A stretch of 64,000 nucleotides of DNA from Bacteroidetes bacterium 2013_40CM_41_45. GTDB taxonomy: Bacteria > Bacteroidota > Bacteroidia > AKYH767-A > 2013-40CM-41-45. Under the pieces are notes generated by a model. That model saw nothing but the letters and a program-made list of their open reading frames with translations. It was not told where the DNA came from and ran no database searches. Position numbers and translations under genes: made by a program. This document shows positions 9,460 through 18,581 of this stretch, in pieces. The first letter of the stretch is position 1; every line of letters starts with the position of its first letter. Location of the stretch: assembly GCA_002215675.1 (NCBI GenBank), contig NGFH01000004.1, positions 342,334 to 406,333 of the forward strand. The letters run 5' to 3'.

Positions 9460-10908
9460 GTGTTTTCATTTAAGATAAAATCTTTTAAAAGCTCCGAGAA
9501 AAAAATTCTAATCGGGCTGCTTTCCATTCTCACCATTCTTGTTGCCATAACCTTTCTGACGCACCGCAACAGCAAGCGCGTAATTGCATCGGCCGAAAAA
9601 GTAGACCGCTCGCAGGAGATTAAATATCACATAGAACAAGTGCTTACCGAAATAACCGGCATTGAGACGGGAGTACGAGGATATGTAATTACGGGAGACA
9701 TACAATACCTGAAACCCAATAACGATGCAACGGCCGATATTTATGCACACCTTTCCAATCTTAGCCTCCTGGTGCAGGATGATTCTCTTATGGCAAGCCG
9801 CGTTGAAGAGCTGACGGACCTGGCTGACCAGCAAATAGATGTTTCGCGGAATATAATTTTTGCAAGAACGAGCAGCGGTGACGCAGAAGCGGTTGAAATG
9901 ATTAAATCGGGTGAGGGCAAAATTTTAATGGACCAGATAAGGGCGCAGACGGCTTCAATGCTTTGGACTGAAGACAAAAAACTTAAAGAGGAAAAGGCCG
10001 AAAACCAGAACAGCATCAGGAATTTTAACTGGTCATTTGACGGGCTCATTTTGAAAATCGCCATCTCGGTGCTCATTGTTTTTTTTGTGCTCAGGTTTTA
10101 TTTCCGCATGCGTAGAAATGCTGAAGAAGAGCTTAAAGAAAACAAAGAACTTCTGCAGCGCATCATAGATAATACAACAGCGGTGATTTTTATCAAAGAC
10201 CTTGAAGGGCGTTATATGCTGGTGAACAACCGCTACGAAAAATTATTCTGCGTCTCGCAGGAAGAGGTGAAAGGAAAAACCGATTACGATTTTTTTTCTA
10301 AAGAAATTGCCGATGTTGTTCGCCTTGATGACATGGAAGTGATAAGGAATAACAAACTTATAGAATTTGAGGAAAGCGTTCCAAGCAACGGGGCCATGCG
10401 GAATTATATTTCTATTAAATTCCCCTTGCATGATGAACATAATAAACCGTATGCAGTATGCGGTATGGCAACGGATATTACCGAGAGAAAAGAAATTGAA
10501 AACCTGCTGCGGCTGCGCAATCATGAAATCCTCGATTTGTTCAACAATGCACCGTGCGGATATCATTCCATTAATAGAGACGGAACTGTTATTGAAATGA
10601 ATCAAACCGAGCTGAACTGGCTGGGATATTCAAGAGAAGAAATTATTGGAATAAAAAATATACGCGAGTTAATTAATTTCGAGAGCGCTATAATTTTCAA
10701 TACACTTTTTCCTGAGCTCGTATCCGGCCAAACCGAATCCATTCTGGGTGTACAGGTTACTATGAAACGCAAAAACGGAACTGAATTTCTTGTGGAAGTG
10801 AATGCTATTGCGGTGTATGATGAAGAGGGAAACTTCCGCCATACGCGTTCAAGCACTTTTGACGTTACGCACCGCAGGCAGGCTGAGGCAATTATTTTTC
10901 AGAATTGA
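9460..10908 (+). CDS. CHASE3-PAS-PAS membrane sensor without output domain
   Basis: 482 residues from the GTG at 9460, chosen because the promoter box overlaps the earlier TTG. Order: transmembrane segment (about 15-33), extracytoplasmic CHASE3-like helical domain (about 45-180, with GIETGVRGYVITGDIQYL), second membrane segment (about 187-208), then two PAS domains (about 230-345 and 355-475), each ending in a PAC-like DITERKEIE or DVTHRRQAE. Such proteins normally continue into a histidine kinase, but this one stops directly after the second PAS domain. Either it works through a partner protein or its kinase module has been lost. The next gene is convergent, 28 bases away. Confidence 0.8.
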   Translation: MFSFKIKSFKSSEKKILIGLLSILTILVAITFLTHRNSKRVIASAEKVDRSQEIKYHIEQVLTEITGIETGVRGYVITGDIQYLKPNNDATADIYAHLSNLSLLVQDDSLMASRVEELTDLADQQIDVSRNIIFARTSSGDAEAVEMIKSGEGKILMDQIRAQTASMLWTEDKKLKEEKAENQNSIRNFNWSFDGLILKIAISVLIVFFVLRFYFRMRRNAEEELKENKELLQRIIDNTTAVIFIKDLEGRYMLVNNRYEKLFCVSQEEVKGKTDYDFFSKEIADVVRLDDMEVIRNNKLIEFEESVPSNGAMRNYISIKFPLHDEHNKPYAVCGMATDITERKEIENLLRLRNHEILDLFNNAPCGYHSINRDGTVIEMNQTELNWLGYSREEIIGIKNIRELINFESAIIFNTLFPELVSGQTESILGVQVTMKRKNGTEFLVEVNAIAVYDEEGNFRHTRSSTFDVTHRRQAEAIIFQN

Positions 10909-10936
10909 TGCAGGAGTCGCGGCGGGCTGTAAACTT

Positions 10937-13162
10937 TTAATGAACCAGCAGCTTTCTTACCAGGGAGTTTGTTCCATCTTCGAGCCGTAATATATACAAA
11001 CCCGAACTCAACGAACCAAGATTCAATGTTTGGGAAGGAGCTTTGCACGTGGTTGTAAAAATCTTTTCACCGGTGGCGCTAAACATGCTCAGCAAAGTTT
11101 TTGCAGAAGTGTTCAGATTTGAAAATTGAACAACAGCGCTGCCGCTTGCCGGATTGGGAAATACATCGAATGATGGTTTAGCTGCAATGAGAGGAAAATT
11201 GGTAGCAAGCGGATTATCGCGGTAAAATAATGCAACGCCACCGGCATAATTTCCCACCAGCAAATCCAAAAGCCCATCACCGTTGATGTCGCCCATTGCC
11301 ACATTTACCCTACCACCTTCGGTACGGCTGATAACGGTATCAATCAATGTAAAAGTTCCGGTCAGGTTGCCGTCAATATTTCCATAAAGAAAAACATAAC
11401 CCTGCTCGTTTCCCACCAGCATTTTATAGCTGCCGGAATCGTCAAACACAAAGGGAGAAGCGTATCCGCTGCTTAAATAGCTTACATCCACATGGCCCAA
11501 TGAATCTTCAGTAAGACTAAAAACAGGATTGTTTACCGTTCCCGTATTGTGATAATAGCTGATGAATCCGTTTTTTCTTCCAATTACCAAATCCAGTTTT
11601 CCGTCACGGTCAAGATCAATCAATTGAGGCGCGGCATTGCTGCCAATATCTATATTCTGGTAGTTGGCCCCGGTAAAAACAAAGTTTGCAGGATTGCCCG
11701 GTCCGGCAGTGTTAGAGAAATATTGCAACTTACCGTTATAGTCGCCAACAATCATGTCGAGGTCTCCATCACCATCCACATCTCCAAAAGTGGGGTGAAC
11801 ATCGTTACCATACCCGGCAGCAAAAGAGTAACTGAAAAGGCCGGCATAATCGCGTGTAATGAGCTGGAATGACGGAGCTGCACTAGTACCTATATTCCTA
11901 TAAAGTGATAAACCGCTCTTGAACCCTCCTGCCGGCTGGTAATATGTATAATTACCAATCAGCATGTCGGTAAGTCCATCGCCATCATAATCGAAAAATG
12001 CGGGGTAGGCCGCTGTGCCTGTTTCAATCATATCGTGCTGCAAAAAATTATTTGTTTGGTAATTAAATACCGGCACCGCAGTAGTACCTGTGTTTTTATA
12101 AAACCAGATTCCTGAAAAATCTTCCTCGTAAGTCGGTGAAACAAGCAAATCCTTTTTCCCGTCATTATCCACATCAATGTAAGCATGGGTTGTAAATGAA
12201 TTTACCTGTGAAGAGGTGTTATACGATGGGAATAAAGAATCCTGGGCTATCATATTTGCCGCATTCGGTGTTCCACCATTGGTAAGCATCAGCGAGTTTT
12301 TATCTCCCAGTCCACCCACCAGCAAATCTTTGTCTCCGTCACCGTCTATATCAATAATGCACATGCTCGACATAGTATCATCGTGCCTTGCTGCATCCGA
12401 AGGGTCGTAATTTTTAAAAGGCTCATCTGAAGAAAAGGAACCGGTCCTGCAGGCGATCCCTAACTGCGCCCTGTTGACACTGGTCTGCAGCACAAAATTT
12501 CCCCAGCAGCTTGTAATGAACTGAAACTGCAGAGAGTCGCACCCGAATCCATTTTCAACCGACATGTTTTTATTGTATTCAACATAACCGCCCATGGAGT
12601 TATTCCAACAGAGAATATCAACATCGCCATCGTTATCAATGTCGCCCAGCGCGGGAACCAGCCCATACGATGCCGGTATATTGGCAGAGTTAGTTGGAGG
12701 CGGATGTATCGACTGGAGCATCGGGCTGAAAAGTGTAAACTGCAAAGGTCCTGATGCAGGGGAAGTATTGCGGTAAACTTTTATCCCGGTGTACGTATCA
12801 GCGAGTGTGAAGAAGTCATTTCTGCCGTCACAATCAAAGTCGTACGTAAATGCCCACATTCGCGGCGGAGGAAGTAATTTAACGTATTCAGAAGCGTAAG
12901 TATAATCAACCTGGTTAGGTGTGCCGCCATTAATGAGGGGAATAATTCGGTTGTTGACGCGGTCCATCACCAATAAATCCATGATGCCGTCAAGGTTGAA
13001 ATCAAATTCCGAAAACATGGGGTAGTTAACCCCGCCTGCCCAGGGTAACTTAAGAGTATTAGTCCCCACCTGTACGGGCACATTCTGCTGCCTCGTAAAA
13101 GTTTGTGCTGATGAGAATTGAAAAAGAAAAAGAGCAATTAAAAGTGGACACAGCTTTCTCAT
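10937..13162 (-). CDS. Secreted FG-GAP/VCBS-repeat protein with T9SS sorting domain
   Basis: 741 residues. The ATG at 13162 gives a signal peptide (MRKLCPLLIALFLFQFSSAQ). The body holds about nine FG-GAP/VCBS-type calcium-binding motifs of the form D(I/V)DGDGxxDLLVG, for example DIDGDGDKDLLVGG, DVDGDGDLDMIVGD and DINGDGLLDLLVGN, which build a beta-propeller. The last 75 residues (FDVFPNPASGSAVVQF to LVRKLLVH) are a type A T9SS C-terminal signal. It is expected on the cell surface or secreted. A TATCTTTG box ends only four bases before the start. Confidence 0.9.
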   Translation of the reverse strand: MRKLCPLLIALFLFQFSSAQTFTRQQNVPVQVGTNTLKLPWAGGVNYPMFSEFDFNLDGIMDLLVMDRVNNRIIPLINGGTPNQVDYTYASEYVKLLPPPRMWAFTYDFDCDGRNDFFTLADTYTGIKVYRNTSPASGPLQFTLFSPMLQSIHPPPTNSANIPASYGLVPALGDIDNDGDVDILCWNNSMGGYVEYNKNMSVENGFGCDSLQFQFITSCWGNFVLQTSVNRAQLGIACRTGSFSSDEPFKNYDPSDAARHDDTMSSMCIIDIDGDGDKDLLVGGLGDKNSLMLTNGGTPNAANMIAQDSLFPSYNTSSQVNSFTTHAYIDVDNDGKKDLLVSPTYEEDFSGIWFYKNTGTTAVPVFNYQTNNFLQHDMIETGTAAYPAFFDYDGDGLTDMLIGNYTYYQPAGGFKSGLSLYRNIGTSAAPSFQLITRDYAGLFSYSFAAGYGNDVHPTFGDVDGDGDLDMIVGDYNGKLQYFSNTAGPGNPANFVFTGANYQNIDIGSNAAPQLIDLDRDGKLDLVIGRKNGFISYYHNTGTVNNPVFSLTEDSLGHVDVSYLSSGYASPFVFDDSGSYKMLVGNEQGYVFLYGNIDGNLTGTFTLIDTVISRTEGGRVNVAMGDINGDGLLDLLVGNYAGGVALFYRDNPLATNFPLIAAKPSFDVFPNPASGSAVVQFSNLNTSAKTLLSMFSATGEKIFTTTCKAPSQTLNLGSLSSGLYILRLEDGTNSLVRKLLVH

Positions 13163-13166
13163 TGAA

Positions 13167-13174
13167 CAAAGATA
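13167..13174 (-). promoter_or_regulatory. -7 box TATCTTTG, four bases before the start codon
   Basis: Exact TAnnTTTG match on the minus strand; TTCA separates it from the ATG at 13162, so the transcript would be leaderless or nearly so. Confidence 0.55.
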
Positions 13175-13218
13175 GGGAATAAAAAGTGACAAGTAAACAG
13201 TGGCCGTTGAGCCGCCAG

Positions 13219-13249
13219 AACCCTAAACCTGAACCCTAAAGTCTAAACC
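13219..13249. repeat. Degenerate ACCCTAAACCTG-type tandem repeat
   Basis: Units AACCCTAAACCTG, AACCCTAAAG and TCTAAACC follow each other between divergent genes, of the same type as the repeats at 6726 and 19253. Confidence 0.5.
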
Positions 13250-13262
13250 AATTCATTATTTC

Positions 13263-13270
13263 TACTTTTG
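13263..13270 (+). promoter_or_regulatory. -7 box TACTTTTG, five bases before the start codon
   Basis: Exact TAnnTTTG match; CCGCC separates it from the ATG at 13276, again implying a leaderless message. Confidence 0.55.
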
Positions 13271-13275
13271 CCGCC

Positions 13276-13974
13276 ATGCCCCTTATAGAACTGAAGAACA
13301 TAGCAAAAAAATATATCATGGGAGCGGAAATCATTCATGCCATCCGTTCCATTTCGCTTACTGTAAATAAGAACGAATATGTGGCGCTGATGGGCCCATC
13401 GGGTTCAGGAAAATCAACGCTCATGAATATTATCGGATGCCTCGATTCACCTACATCGGGAGAGTACTTTCTCAATGGCACCGAAGTAAGCCGTATGAGC
13501 GATAACGAGCTTGCCGAAGTGCGCAACCGCGAAATAGGTTTTGTGTTTCAAACGTTTAATCTTTTGCCTCGCAATACAGCGCTGGAAAATGTAGCGCTGC
13601 CCTTGCTATACGCAGGATTGAGAAAACAAAAACGCATTGAGCAGGCAACTGCCATTATGAGCGATGTGGGACTTGCAGACCGGATGAAGCACCGCCCCAA
13701 CGAACTATCGGGAGGGCAGAGGCAAAGAGTGGCTATAGGAAGAGCGTTGGTGAACCATCCTTCTATTATCCTTGCTGATGAGCCTACAGGAAACCTGGAT
13801 ACAAAGACATCAGAAGAAATTATGGGACTGTTTCAGGCTATCCACCAAAAAGGAAATACGATTGTTGTAGTAACGCACGAAGAAGATATTGCCTTGCACG
13901 CACACCGTATTGTTCGCCTGCGCGATGGGCTGGTAGAATCAGATGAAATAAACAGGAACATTAAAAAGCTTTAG
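13276..13974 (+). CDS. ABC transporter ATP-binding protein (LolD/MacB type)
   Basis: 232 residues. Walker [11 protein letters not shown]-loop FQTFNLLPR, signature LSGGQRQR, Walker [13 protein letters not shown] and the switch histidine in [10 protein letters not shown] are all present. The sequence type is that of the LolD/FtsE/MacB group, which powers lipoprotein release or macrolide and peptide export. No permease gene is adjacent, so the transported substrate is unknown. The cobalamin adenosyltransferase gene follows after six bases, suggesting cotranscription without an obvious functional link. Confidence 0.9.
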   Translation: MPLIELKNIAKKYIMGAEIIHAIRSISLTVNKNEYVALMGPSGSGKSTLMNIIGCLDSPTSGEYFLNGTEVSRMSDNELAEVRNREIGFVFQTFNLLPRNTALENVALPLLYAGLRKQKRIEQATAIMSDVGLADRMKHRPNELSGGQRQRVAIGRALVNHPSIILADEPTGNLDTKTSEEIMGLFQAIHQKGNTIVVVTHEEDIALHAHRIVRLRDGLVESDEINRNIKKL

Positions 13975-13980
13975 CGTCAG

Positions 13981-14532
13981 ATGACGGAGAAGATTTATAC
14001 TAAAAAGGGCGACACAGGAAAAACATCGCTCATTGGCGGAACGCGTGTTTCAAAAAATCATATCCGCATAGAGGCATACGGAACAGTGGATGAACTTAAC
14101 TCATGGATTGGGTTGGTGAGAGATGAAACAAAAGATAAGGCGACAAAAGATATTCTTTTCCGTGTTCAGAATAAATTATTTGATACCGGTTCACTGCTTG
14201 CCGCTGACCCGGAAAATAACAAGATGAAACTTCCGCAGCTTTCGGAAGCTGATGTGGTGCTGCTCGAAAAAGAAATTGACAAGATGAATGAAGCGCTTCC
14301 ACCTATCAAAAATTTTCTTTTGCCGGGAGGGCATACAGCGGTTTCGCATTGCCACATTGCTCGGTGTGTTTGCCGCAGGGCAGAACGAAGAGTTACCGAC
14401 CTGGCTGAAGCAAGTGCCGTAGAACCTGTCATTATTAAATACCTTAACCGGCTGTCAGATTATTTGTTTGTCCTTTCAAGGAAGCTGGCTGCTGATTACC
14501 ATGCAGAGGAAATTCTCTGGAAACCGTCATAA
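13981..14532 (+). CDS. Cob(I)alamin adenosyltransferase (PduO/ATR family)
   Basis: 183 residues. The N-terminal IYTKKGDTGKTSLIGG is the ATP-binding signature of PduO-type adenosyltransferases, and VDELNSWIGL, LPGGHTAVSHCHIARCVCRRAER and YLNRLSDYLFVLSR (with the conserved arginine and aspartate) complete the family pattern. It converts cob(I)alamin to adenosylcobalamin in the cytoplasm. It follows the ABC ATPase gene by six bases. Confidence 0.92.
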   Translation: MTEKIYTKKGDTGKTSLIGGTRVSKNHIRIEAYGTVDELNSWIGLVRDETKDKATKDILFRVQNKLFDTGSLLAADPENNKMKLPQLSEADVVLLEKEIDKMNEALPPIKNFLLPGGHTAVSHCHIARCVCRRAERRVTDLAEASAVEPVIIKYLNRLSDYLFVLSRKLAADYHAEEILWKPS

Positions 14533-14602
14533 GCACGGAGTTATTAAGATACACAGTTATTAAATAATTCAGCGCTGCATTTTTTTCATCCAGAATTGTT
14601 TT

Positions 14603-14610
14603 TACGTTTG
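14603..14610 (+). promoter_or_regulatory. -7 box TACGTTTG upstream of scpA
   Basis: Exact TAnnTTTG match 18 bases before the TTG start of scpA; no -33 element recognised. Confidence 0.5.
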
Positions 14611-14628
14611 AAAAAGAAATTTTAACCA

Positions 14629-15372
14629 TTGGAAAAAGTATTTGAAATAAAGCTTCCACAGTTTGAAGGCCCCTTTGACCTGCTCCTGTTTTTTATTGAG
14701 CGCGATGAAGTGGACATTTACAATATTCCCATCGCTACCATCACCAACGATTTCCTGGCATACATCCGGCAGATGAACCAGCTTAACCTGGAAGTTGCAG
14801 GAGAATTTATCCTGGTCGCTTCAACACTCATGCGCATTAAGGCGAAAATGCTGCTGCCCCGCCCCGAGCTTGACGAAGCAGGAAATGAGCTGGACCCGCG
14901 GCAGGACCTTATAAACCAACTTTTGCTTTATAAGCAGTTTAAAGAAGCAGCAGGTGAGATGAAAACTCTTGAGGAGAACAGGGCGTTACGTGAAGTGCGC
15001 GGAAATATTTCAAACGAGCTGATGCGTATTGCGCAAAGCACTGCATATGCCGATGAGCTTGCAAACCTGAGCATGTATCACCTGATGACCGCTTTTGAAA
15101 AAGTAATGAAGCGGTTTGAACAGGAACAAAATAAAACCCATCATACCGTTGAGCAGTATCCTTATACCATGGAAGAACAGCGCAACTTTGTGACTACCTT
15201 CATTACCGGCAAAGGCAGAATTTCATTTACCGATGTATTAATGACATCGAAGAGTAAGGTGGAAGTTATTTTTACTTTTCTTGCCATTCTTGAACTGCTT
15301 CAGGAGCAGGTTCTTAAAATCACCGTAGGCACGGGCTTCAACAATTTCTGGCTTGCCTTAAAGCAGGAGTGA
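14629..15372 (+). CDS. scpA: Segregation and condensation protein A
   Basis: 247 residues beginning with TTG at 14629 (MEKVFEIKLPQFEGPFDLLLFFIE), the only start that retains the conserved FEGPFDLLL kleisin N-terminus. The EVDIYNIPIATIT segment and the C-terminal winged-helix portion (ITGKGRISFTDVLM) are typical. ScpA bridges SMC and ScpB in the condensin complex needed for chromosome segregation. It has its own TACGTTTG box, so it is probably transcribed separately from the upstream adenosyltransferase. Confidence 0.92.
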   Translation: MEKVFEIKLPQFEGPFDLLLFFIERDEVDIYNIPIATITNDFLAYIRQMNQLNLEVAGEFILVASTLMRIKAKMLLPRPELDEAGNELDPRQDLINQLLLYKQFKEAAGEMKTLEENRALREVRGNISNELMRIAQSTAYADELANLSMYHLMTAFEKVMKRFEQEQNKTHHTVEQYPYTMEEQRNFVTTFITGKGRISFTDVLMTSKSKVEVIFTFLAILELLQEQVLKITVGTGFNNFWLALKQE

Positions 15373-15426
15373 TTTTTTCAACCCCGGTTTTCATTTTTCA
15401 GATTAGTACAGTAAAATATTTTAAGA

Positions 15427-15434
15427 TTACTTTG
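15427..15434 (+). promoter_or_regulatory. -7 box-like TTACTTTG, four bases before the start codon
   Basis: One mismatch to TAnnTTTG; CTTT separates it from the ATG at 15439. The arrangement mirrors the one at 3018-3025. Confidence 0.45.
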
Positions 15435-15438
15435 CTTT

Positions 15439-16515
15439 ATGGTTACCACTTCCGATAAAGTACTGAAAGCCCTTTCAGTCAGGAGAATTATCCTCCCGAT
15501 AATCCTGGGTCTGTCAGCGGCAACCTGGCTTCTTGCCCGCAATTTTGATAGCGAAGCATTCCGTCATTTGCACTGGTCGTGGAATTCTACCTTCTGGATT
15601 ATAATGGCGGCATTTATGGTTCTCATCCGCGACCTTGCATATATAGGCAGAATACGCGTGCTTACTGATAGTGAGATTTCTTGGTACCGGTGTTTCATCA
15701 TTATTATGCTTTGGGAATTTGCATCAGCGCTTGCTCCTGGAATTTTAGGCGGAGGTTTTTTTGTCGCCATATTTATCCTGAACCGTGAGAAGGTGAACAT
15801 GGGTAAAAGCATCACCGCGGTTTTATATTCTTCTTTCCTGGATGGGTTGTTTCTTGCTGTGATGGGACCACTTGTGTATTTTTCTATAGGGAAAGAAAAA
15901 CTTTTTTCAAATATCAACCCCGAAAGTTTACACCAGGTTCAGTTCGGGCAGGGATTGTATTATTCCTTTTGGGTGGTTTACTTTATCATTCTTGCTTACA
16001 AATTGCTGGTTGCATACGCACTTTTCATCAACCCAAAAACTATTCAATGGTTGCTGTTAAAGATTTTCTCATTGCCATTCCTGGAGCGCTGGAGAACCGC
16101 GGCTGTTGAAACCGGCGAACAACTGCTTATTGCATCCAAAGGACTGAAGCATAAAAATTTCAATTATTGGTTTTTGTCACTGGCTACAACTTTTATTTCC
16201 TGGACGGCACGTTACAGCATTGTAAACTGTCTTGTACTTGCCATTAACAACGCTCCCGTTGATAATTTTATTCTGTATGGGCGGCAGGTTGTTATGGGCA
16301 TCATCATTTTAGTAAGCCCTACACCGGGGGGAAGCGGGTTGGCAGAATTTGTTTTCAGTGACTTTCTCGGTGAATTTATTCCCACAGGGCTGTCGGCTTC
16401 TCTTGCGTTGCTTTGGCGGCTTATGAGTTATTACCCATACTTGTTTGTGGGCGCCATTATACTTCCCGGCTGGCTGCAAAGCGTATTCGTCAAGCATCCC
16501 GAACAAATAAAATGA
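15439..16515 (+). CDS. YbhN/UPF0104-type integral membrane protein (flippase-like)
   Basis: 358 residues with about eight hydrophobic segments. The pattern matches the lysylphosphatidylglycerol synthetase transmembrane (YbhN, flippase-like) family, including ASALAPGILGGGFFVAIFIL early and SPTPGGSGLAEFVFSDF late, the latter being a family hallmark. No soluble lysyl-transferase domain is present, so it is more likely a lipid transporter-like protein than MprF. The last four bases overlap the start of the alkyltransferase-like gene, so the two are translationally coupled. Confidence 0.85.
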   Translation: MVTTSDKVLKALSVRRIILPIILGLSAATWLLARNFDSEAFRHLHWSWNSTFWIIMAAFMVLIRDLAYIGRIRVLTDSEISWYRCFIIIMLWEFASALAPGILGGGFFVAIFILNREKVNMGKSITAVLYSSFLDGLFLAVMGPLVYFSIGKEKLFSNINPESLHQVQFGQGLYYSFWVVYFIILAYKLLVAYALFINPKTIQWLLLKIFSLPFLERWRTAAVETGEQLLIASKGLKHKNFNYWFLSLATTFISWTARYSIVNCLVLAINNAPVDNFILYGRQVVMGIIILVSPTPGGSGLAEFVFSDFLGEFIPTGLSASLALLWRLMSYYPYLFVGAIILPGWLQSVFVKHPEQIK

Positions 16516-16865
16516 GCAGGAAAAGTGATTCATTTTTTTTGAAAGTGTATGATGTGGCAAGAAAAATTCCTTTTGGCCGTGTAACTACCTATGGCGCCAT
16601 TGCCCGGTACCTGGGCACTGCCCGCTCCGCAAGAATGGTGGGATGGGCTATGAATCAATGCGGAAATGTTTATCCTCCCGTTCCGGCTCACCGGGTAGTG
16701 AACCGCACTGGGCTGCTCACCGGCAAACATCATTTTGACTCTCCCAACCTTATGCAACAGTTGCTGGAAAACGAGGGAATAAAAATTGAGGATAACCGTG
16801 TTATTGATTTTAAAAAAGTGCTTTGGGAACCCGGCAAAAAGCAAGGAAAAAGAAAAAGACGCTGA
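16512..16865 (+). CDS. Alkyltransferase-like (ATL) protein
   Basis: 117 residues starting at the ATG in the ATGA overlap at 16512. It has the DNA-binding winged-helix fold signature of MGMT (VARKIPFGRVTTYGAIA, with the RMVGWAMNQC segment), but the active-site motif PCHRV reads PAHRV: the alkyl-accepting cysteine is replaced by alanine. Proteins lacking this cysteine are ATL proteins, which bind O6-alkylguanine and pass the lesion to nucleotide excision repair. The basic tail KKQGKRKRR may aid DNA binding. Confidence 0.88.
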   Translation: MSRKSDSFFLKVYDVARKIPFGRVTTYGAIARYLGTARSARMVGWAMNQCGNVYPPVPAHRVVNRTGLLTGKHHFDSPNLMQQLLENEGIKIEDNRVIDFKKVLWEPGKKQGKRKRR

Positions 16866-16925
16866 ATCTTATTTCATCATCTTTAGTTAAAGCAGAAATC
16901 GTAAATTAGCATCATCTTAAAAACT

Positions 16926-17432
16926 ATGTTTCCAAGAAATTGTTTGTTTGCCCTGATAGCAGTACCTCTTCTTTTTGCAGGATGTAAAAAGTCGGACGAA
17001 TACCCGATAGAACCGGTTATTGCATTTAAGTCACTGACCACAACAAAAGATGCTCAAGGACTCGATCATTATGGCGTTTTGGAGATTTCATTTACAGATG
17101 GTGACGGAGATATCGGTATTAATGATTCCGAAATAAACATCCCTCCATTTACCGGTGAGTACGCCAATAATGTGCATGTTATTTTCTATCGAAAGGTGAA
17201 TGGGGTCTGGACTGCGGACAGCCAGTATAATGACATAGGAAGAATAAAGGTAATTACTCCCGAGGGAAACCATAAGGCCATTCGCGGAGATATCCGCAAA
17301 GAATCATTAGGCTTGCCGCCCTTCATGACCAATCTCCATATACGCTTTGATGTGTATATTTATGACCGGGCATTACATAAAAGCAACGTTATAAGTACGT
17401 CAGAAATTGTTGTCACTACCGGAGCGCCTTGA
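16926..17432 (+). CDS. Lipoprotein of unknown function
   Basis: 168 residues. The signal peptide ends in a lipobox (LLFAGCKKS), so the mature protein is lipid-anchored at about Cys20. The mature domain has the motif LEISFTDGDGDIGINDSE, seen in a family of Bacteroidota lipoproteins of unknown role; the acidic run may bind calcium. It overlaps the end of the convergent glycosyltransferase by 17 bases. A weak box TAAATTAG lies near 16903. Confidence 0.75.
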   Translation: MFPRNCLFALIAVPLLFAGCKKSDEYPIEPVIAFKSLTTTKDAQGLDHYGVLEISFTDGDGDIGINDSEINIPPFTGEYANNVHVIFYRKVNGVWTADSQYNDIGRIKVITPEGNHKAIRGDIRKESLGLPPFMTNLHIRFDVYIYDRALHKSNVISTSEIVVTTGAP

Positions 17433-18513
17433 TGTTTTTAAGTAACAATTCCACGGCTTTGCCGATTGTTGTTACAAATTTTATTTCAGAAAGACCATTA
17501 TAATTACCGGACGCTGCAAGCGCTTTATCAAGCTCGAATTTTTTTTGAGATGATGAATAATATTTTTTCTTTTTCATCAGCTCTACTGCAAGGTATTCTT
17601 GCTCGGTTTGTCCCGGAGTGGGAATGAGGATAGCTTTTTTTCCTGTCGCCACCAGGTCCATGAGTGATGAATATCCCGGGCGGCAGATGATAGTATCCGA
17701 CACACGCATCATTTCAAAAAGCTCTTTGCTGCCGAGGTAGGGAACGGTTGTTAAATTGTTTTGCCGGCTGAATTCCTTTTGTTCTTCTGTTGCGCCGCGA
17801 ACCATTAACGCATTCTGGTTGCTCCTTTGAATTTGTTCGGCCAGATTTTTTTCCAGTTCAGTCCGCAGTGGTTCTGTGCCCGAAAGCAAAACCAGCAAGT
17901 CATATTTTTTTGCGGGCGCTTCGTTTTTATCTTCAGAATTAAACCTCGATAGCCAGCCAATGTATTTTGCATTTGCCGGCAGCGGATATTTATGAGATAA
18001 ATCACCGGAAATATTTTCTTCTCCGGCAACGTCCGGTATCCAGCATTTATTGTAACGCTTTATAAATGACACAATGATTTTGTGAAGAAGCGGCTCTAAA
18101 AATGAAATTGGCTTTGGACACTTGACCATTAGTTGATGTGTGATAAAAATAGAATGAGTTTTGTCATTCCATAAACCGTATCGATTGTCGCTTATAATTA
18201 CATCCGGCTTATATTCTTTAATAATTTTTTTTAGTTGAAAATGTTCCCGTACAACCGCAAAAATTATTTTCGGAACCTGAAGTGCAATGGACATGACTGT
18301 ATTGAGATTGGAGGAGTAACGAACACGATATCCTTTTAAATAGATGTGTGTTAGTTGTGGAAATTCTTCTTTGAGAAGAATCGCTCCTCTTCCGTCAGCG
18401 GCAATAATGATTTCGGCATCGTGTTTTATAAGTTCCCTGATGATGGGAATACATCTAGCGGCATGACCCAGTCCCCAATCGAGCGGAGCAACAATAACCC
18501 GTTTCGTTATCAC
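17416..18513 (-). CDS. MurG-like (GT28 type) glycosyltransferase
   Basis: 365 residues from the GTG at 18513, chosen because a TATTTTTG box ends four bases upstream of it; the longer frame would begin upstream of the promoter. The N-terminus VIVAPLDWGLGHAARCIPII matches the glycosyltransferase family 28 GHxxR type of entry, and the C-terminal half has IICRPGYSSLMDLVATGKKAIL followed by PTPGQTEQEYLA, the nucleotide-sugar binding region. It presumably uses a nucleotide sugar at the membrane; donor and acceptor are unknown. Confidence 0.82.
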   Translation of the reverse strand: MITKRVIVAPLDWGLGHAARCIPIIRELIKHDAEIIIAADGRGAILLKEEFPQLTHIYLKGYRVRYSSNLNTVMSIALQVPKIIFAVVREHFQLKKIIKEYKPDVIISDNRYGLWNDKTHSIFITHQLMVKCPKPISFLEPLLHKIIVSFIKRYNKCWIPDVAGEENISGDLSHKYPLPANAKYIGWLSRFNSEDKNEAPAKKYDLLVLLSGTEPLRTELEKNLAEQIQRSNQNALMVRGATEEQKEFSRQNNLTTVPYLGSKELFEMMRVSDTIICRPGYSSLMDLVATGKKAILIPTPGQTEQEYLAVELMKKKKYYSSSQKKFELDKALAASGNYNGLSEIKFVTTIGKAVELLLKNIKALR

Positions 18514-18517
18514 TCTC

Positions 18518-18525
18518 CAAAAATA
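18518..18525 (-). promoter_or_regulatory. -7 box TATTTTTG, four bases before a GTG start
   Basis: Exact TAnnTTTG match on the minus strand; GAGA separates it from the GTG at 18513. Confidence 0.5.
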
Positions 18526-18536
18526 GATAACATTTT

Positions 18537-18565
18537 CCCCTCCCCTTTGGGGAGGACGGGAGGGG
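18537..18565. repeat. Palindromic G/C-rich repeat (CCTCCCC-TTT-GGGGAGG)
   Basis: Perfect seven-base arms at 18539-18545 and 18549-18555 with a TTT loop, and outer CCCCTCCC / GGGAGGGG symmetry. It lies between the divergent promoters of the glycosyltransferase and trmB, and is related in style to the hairpins inside folC (34715-34811) and at 52747-52808. Confidence 0.65.
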
Positions 18566-18569
18566 TCGT

Positions 18570-18577
18570 TACTTTTA
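18570..18577 (+). promoter_or_regulatory. -7 box-like TACTTTTA, four bases before trmB
   Basis: One mismatch to TAnnTTTG; CCCC separates it from the ATG at 18582. Confidence 0.4.
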
Positions 18578-18581
18578 CCCC

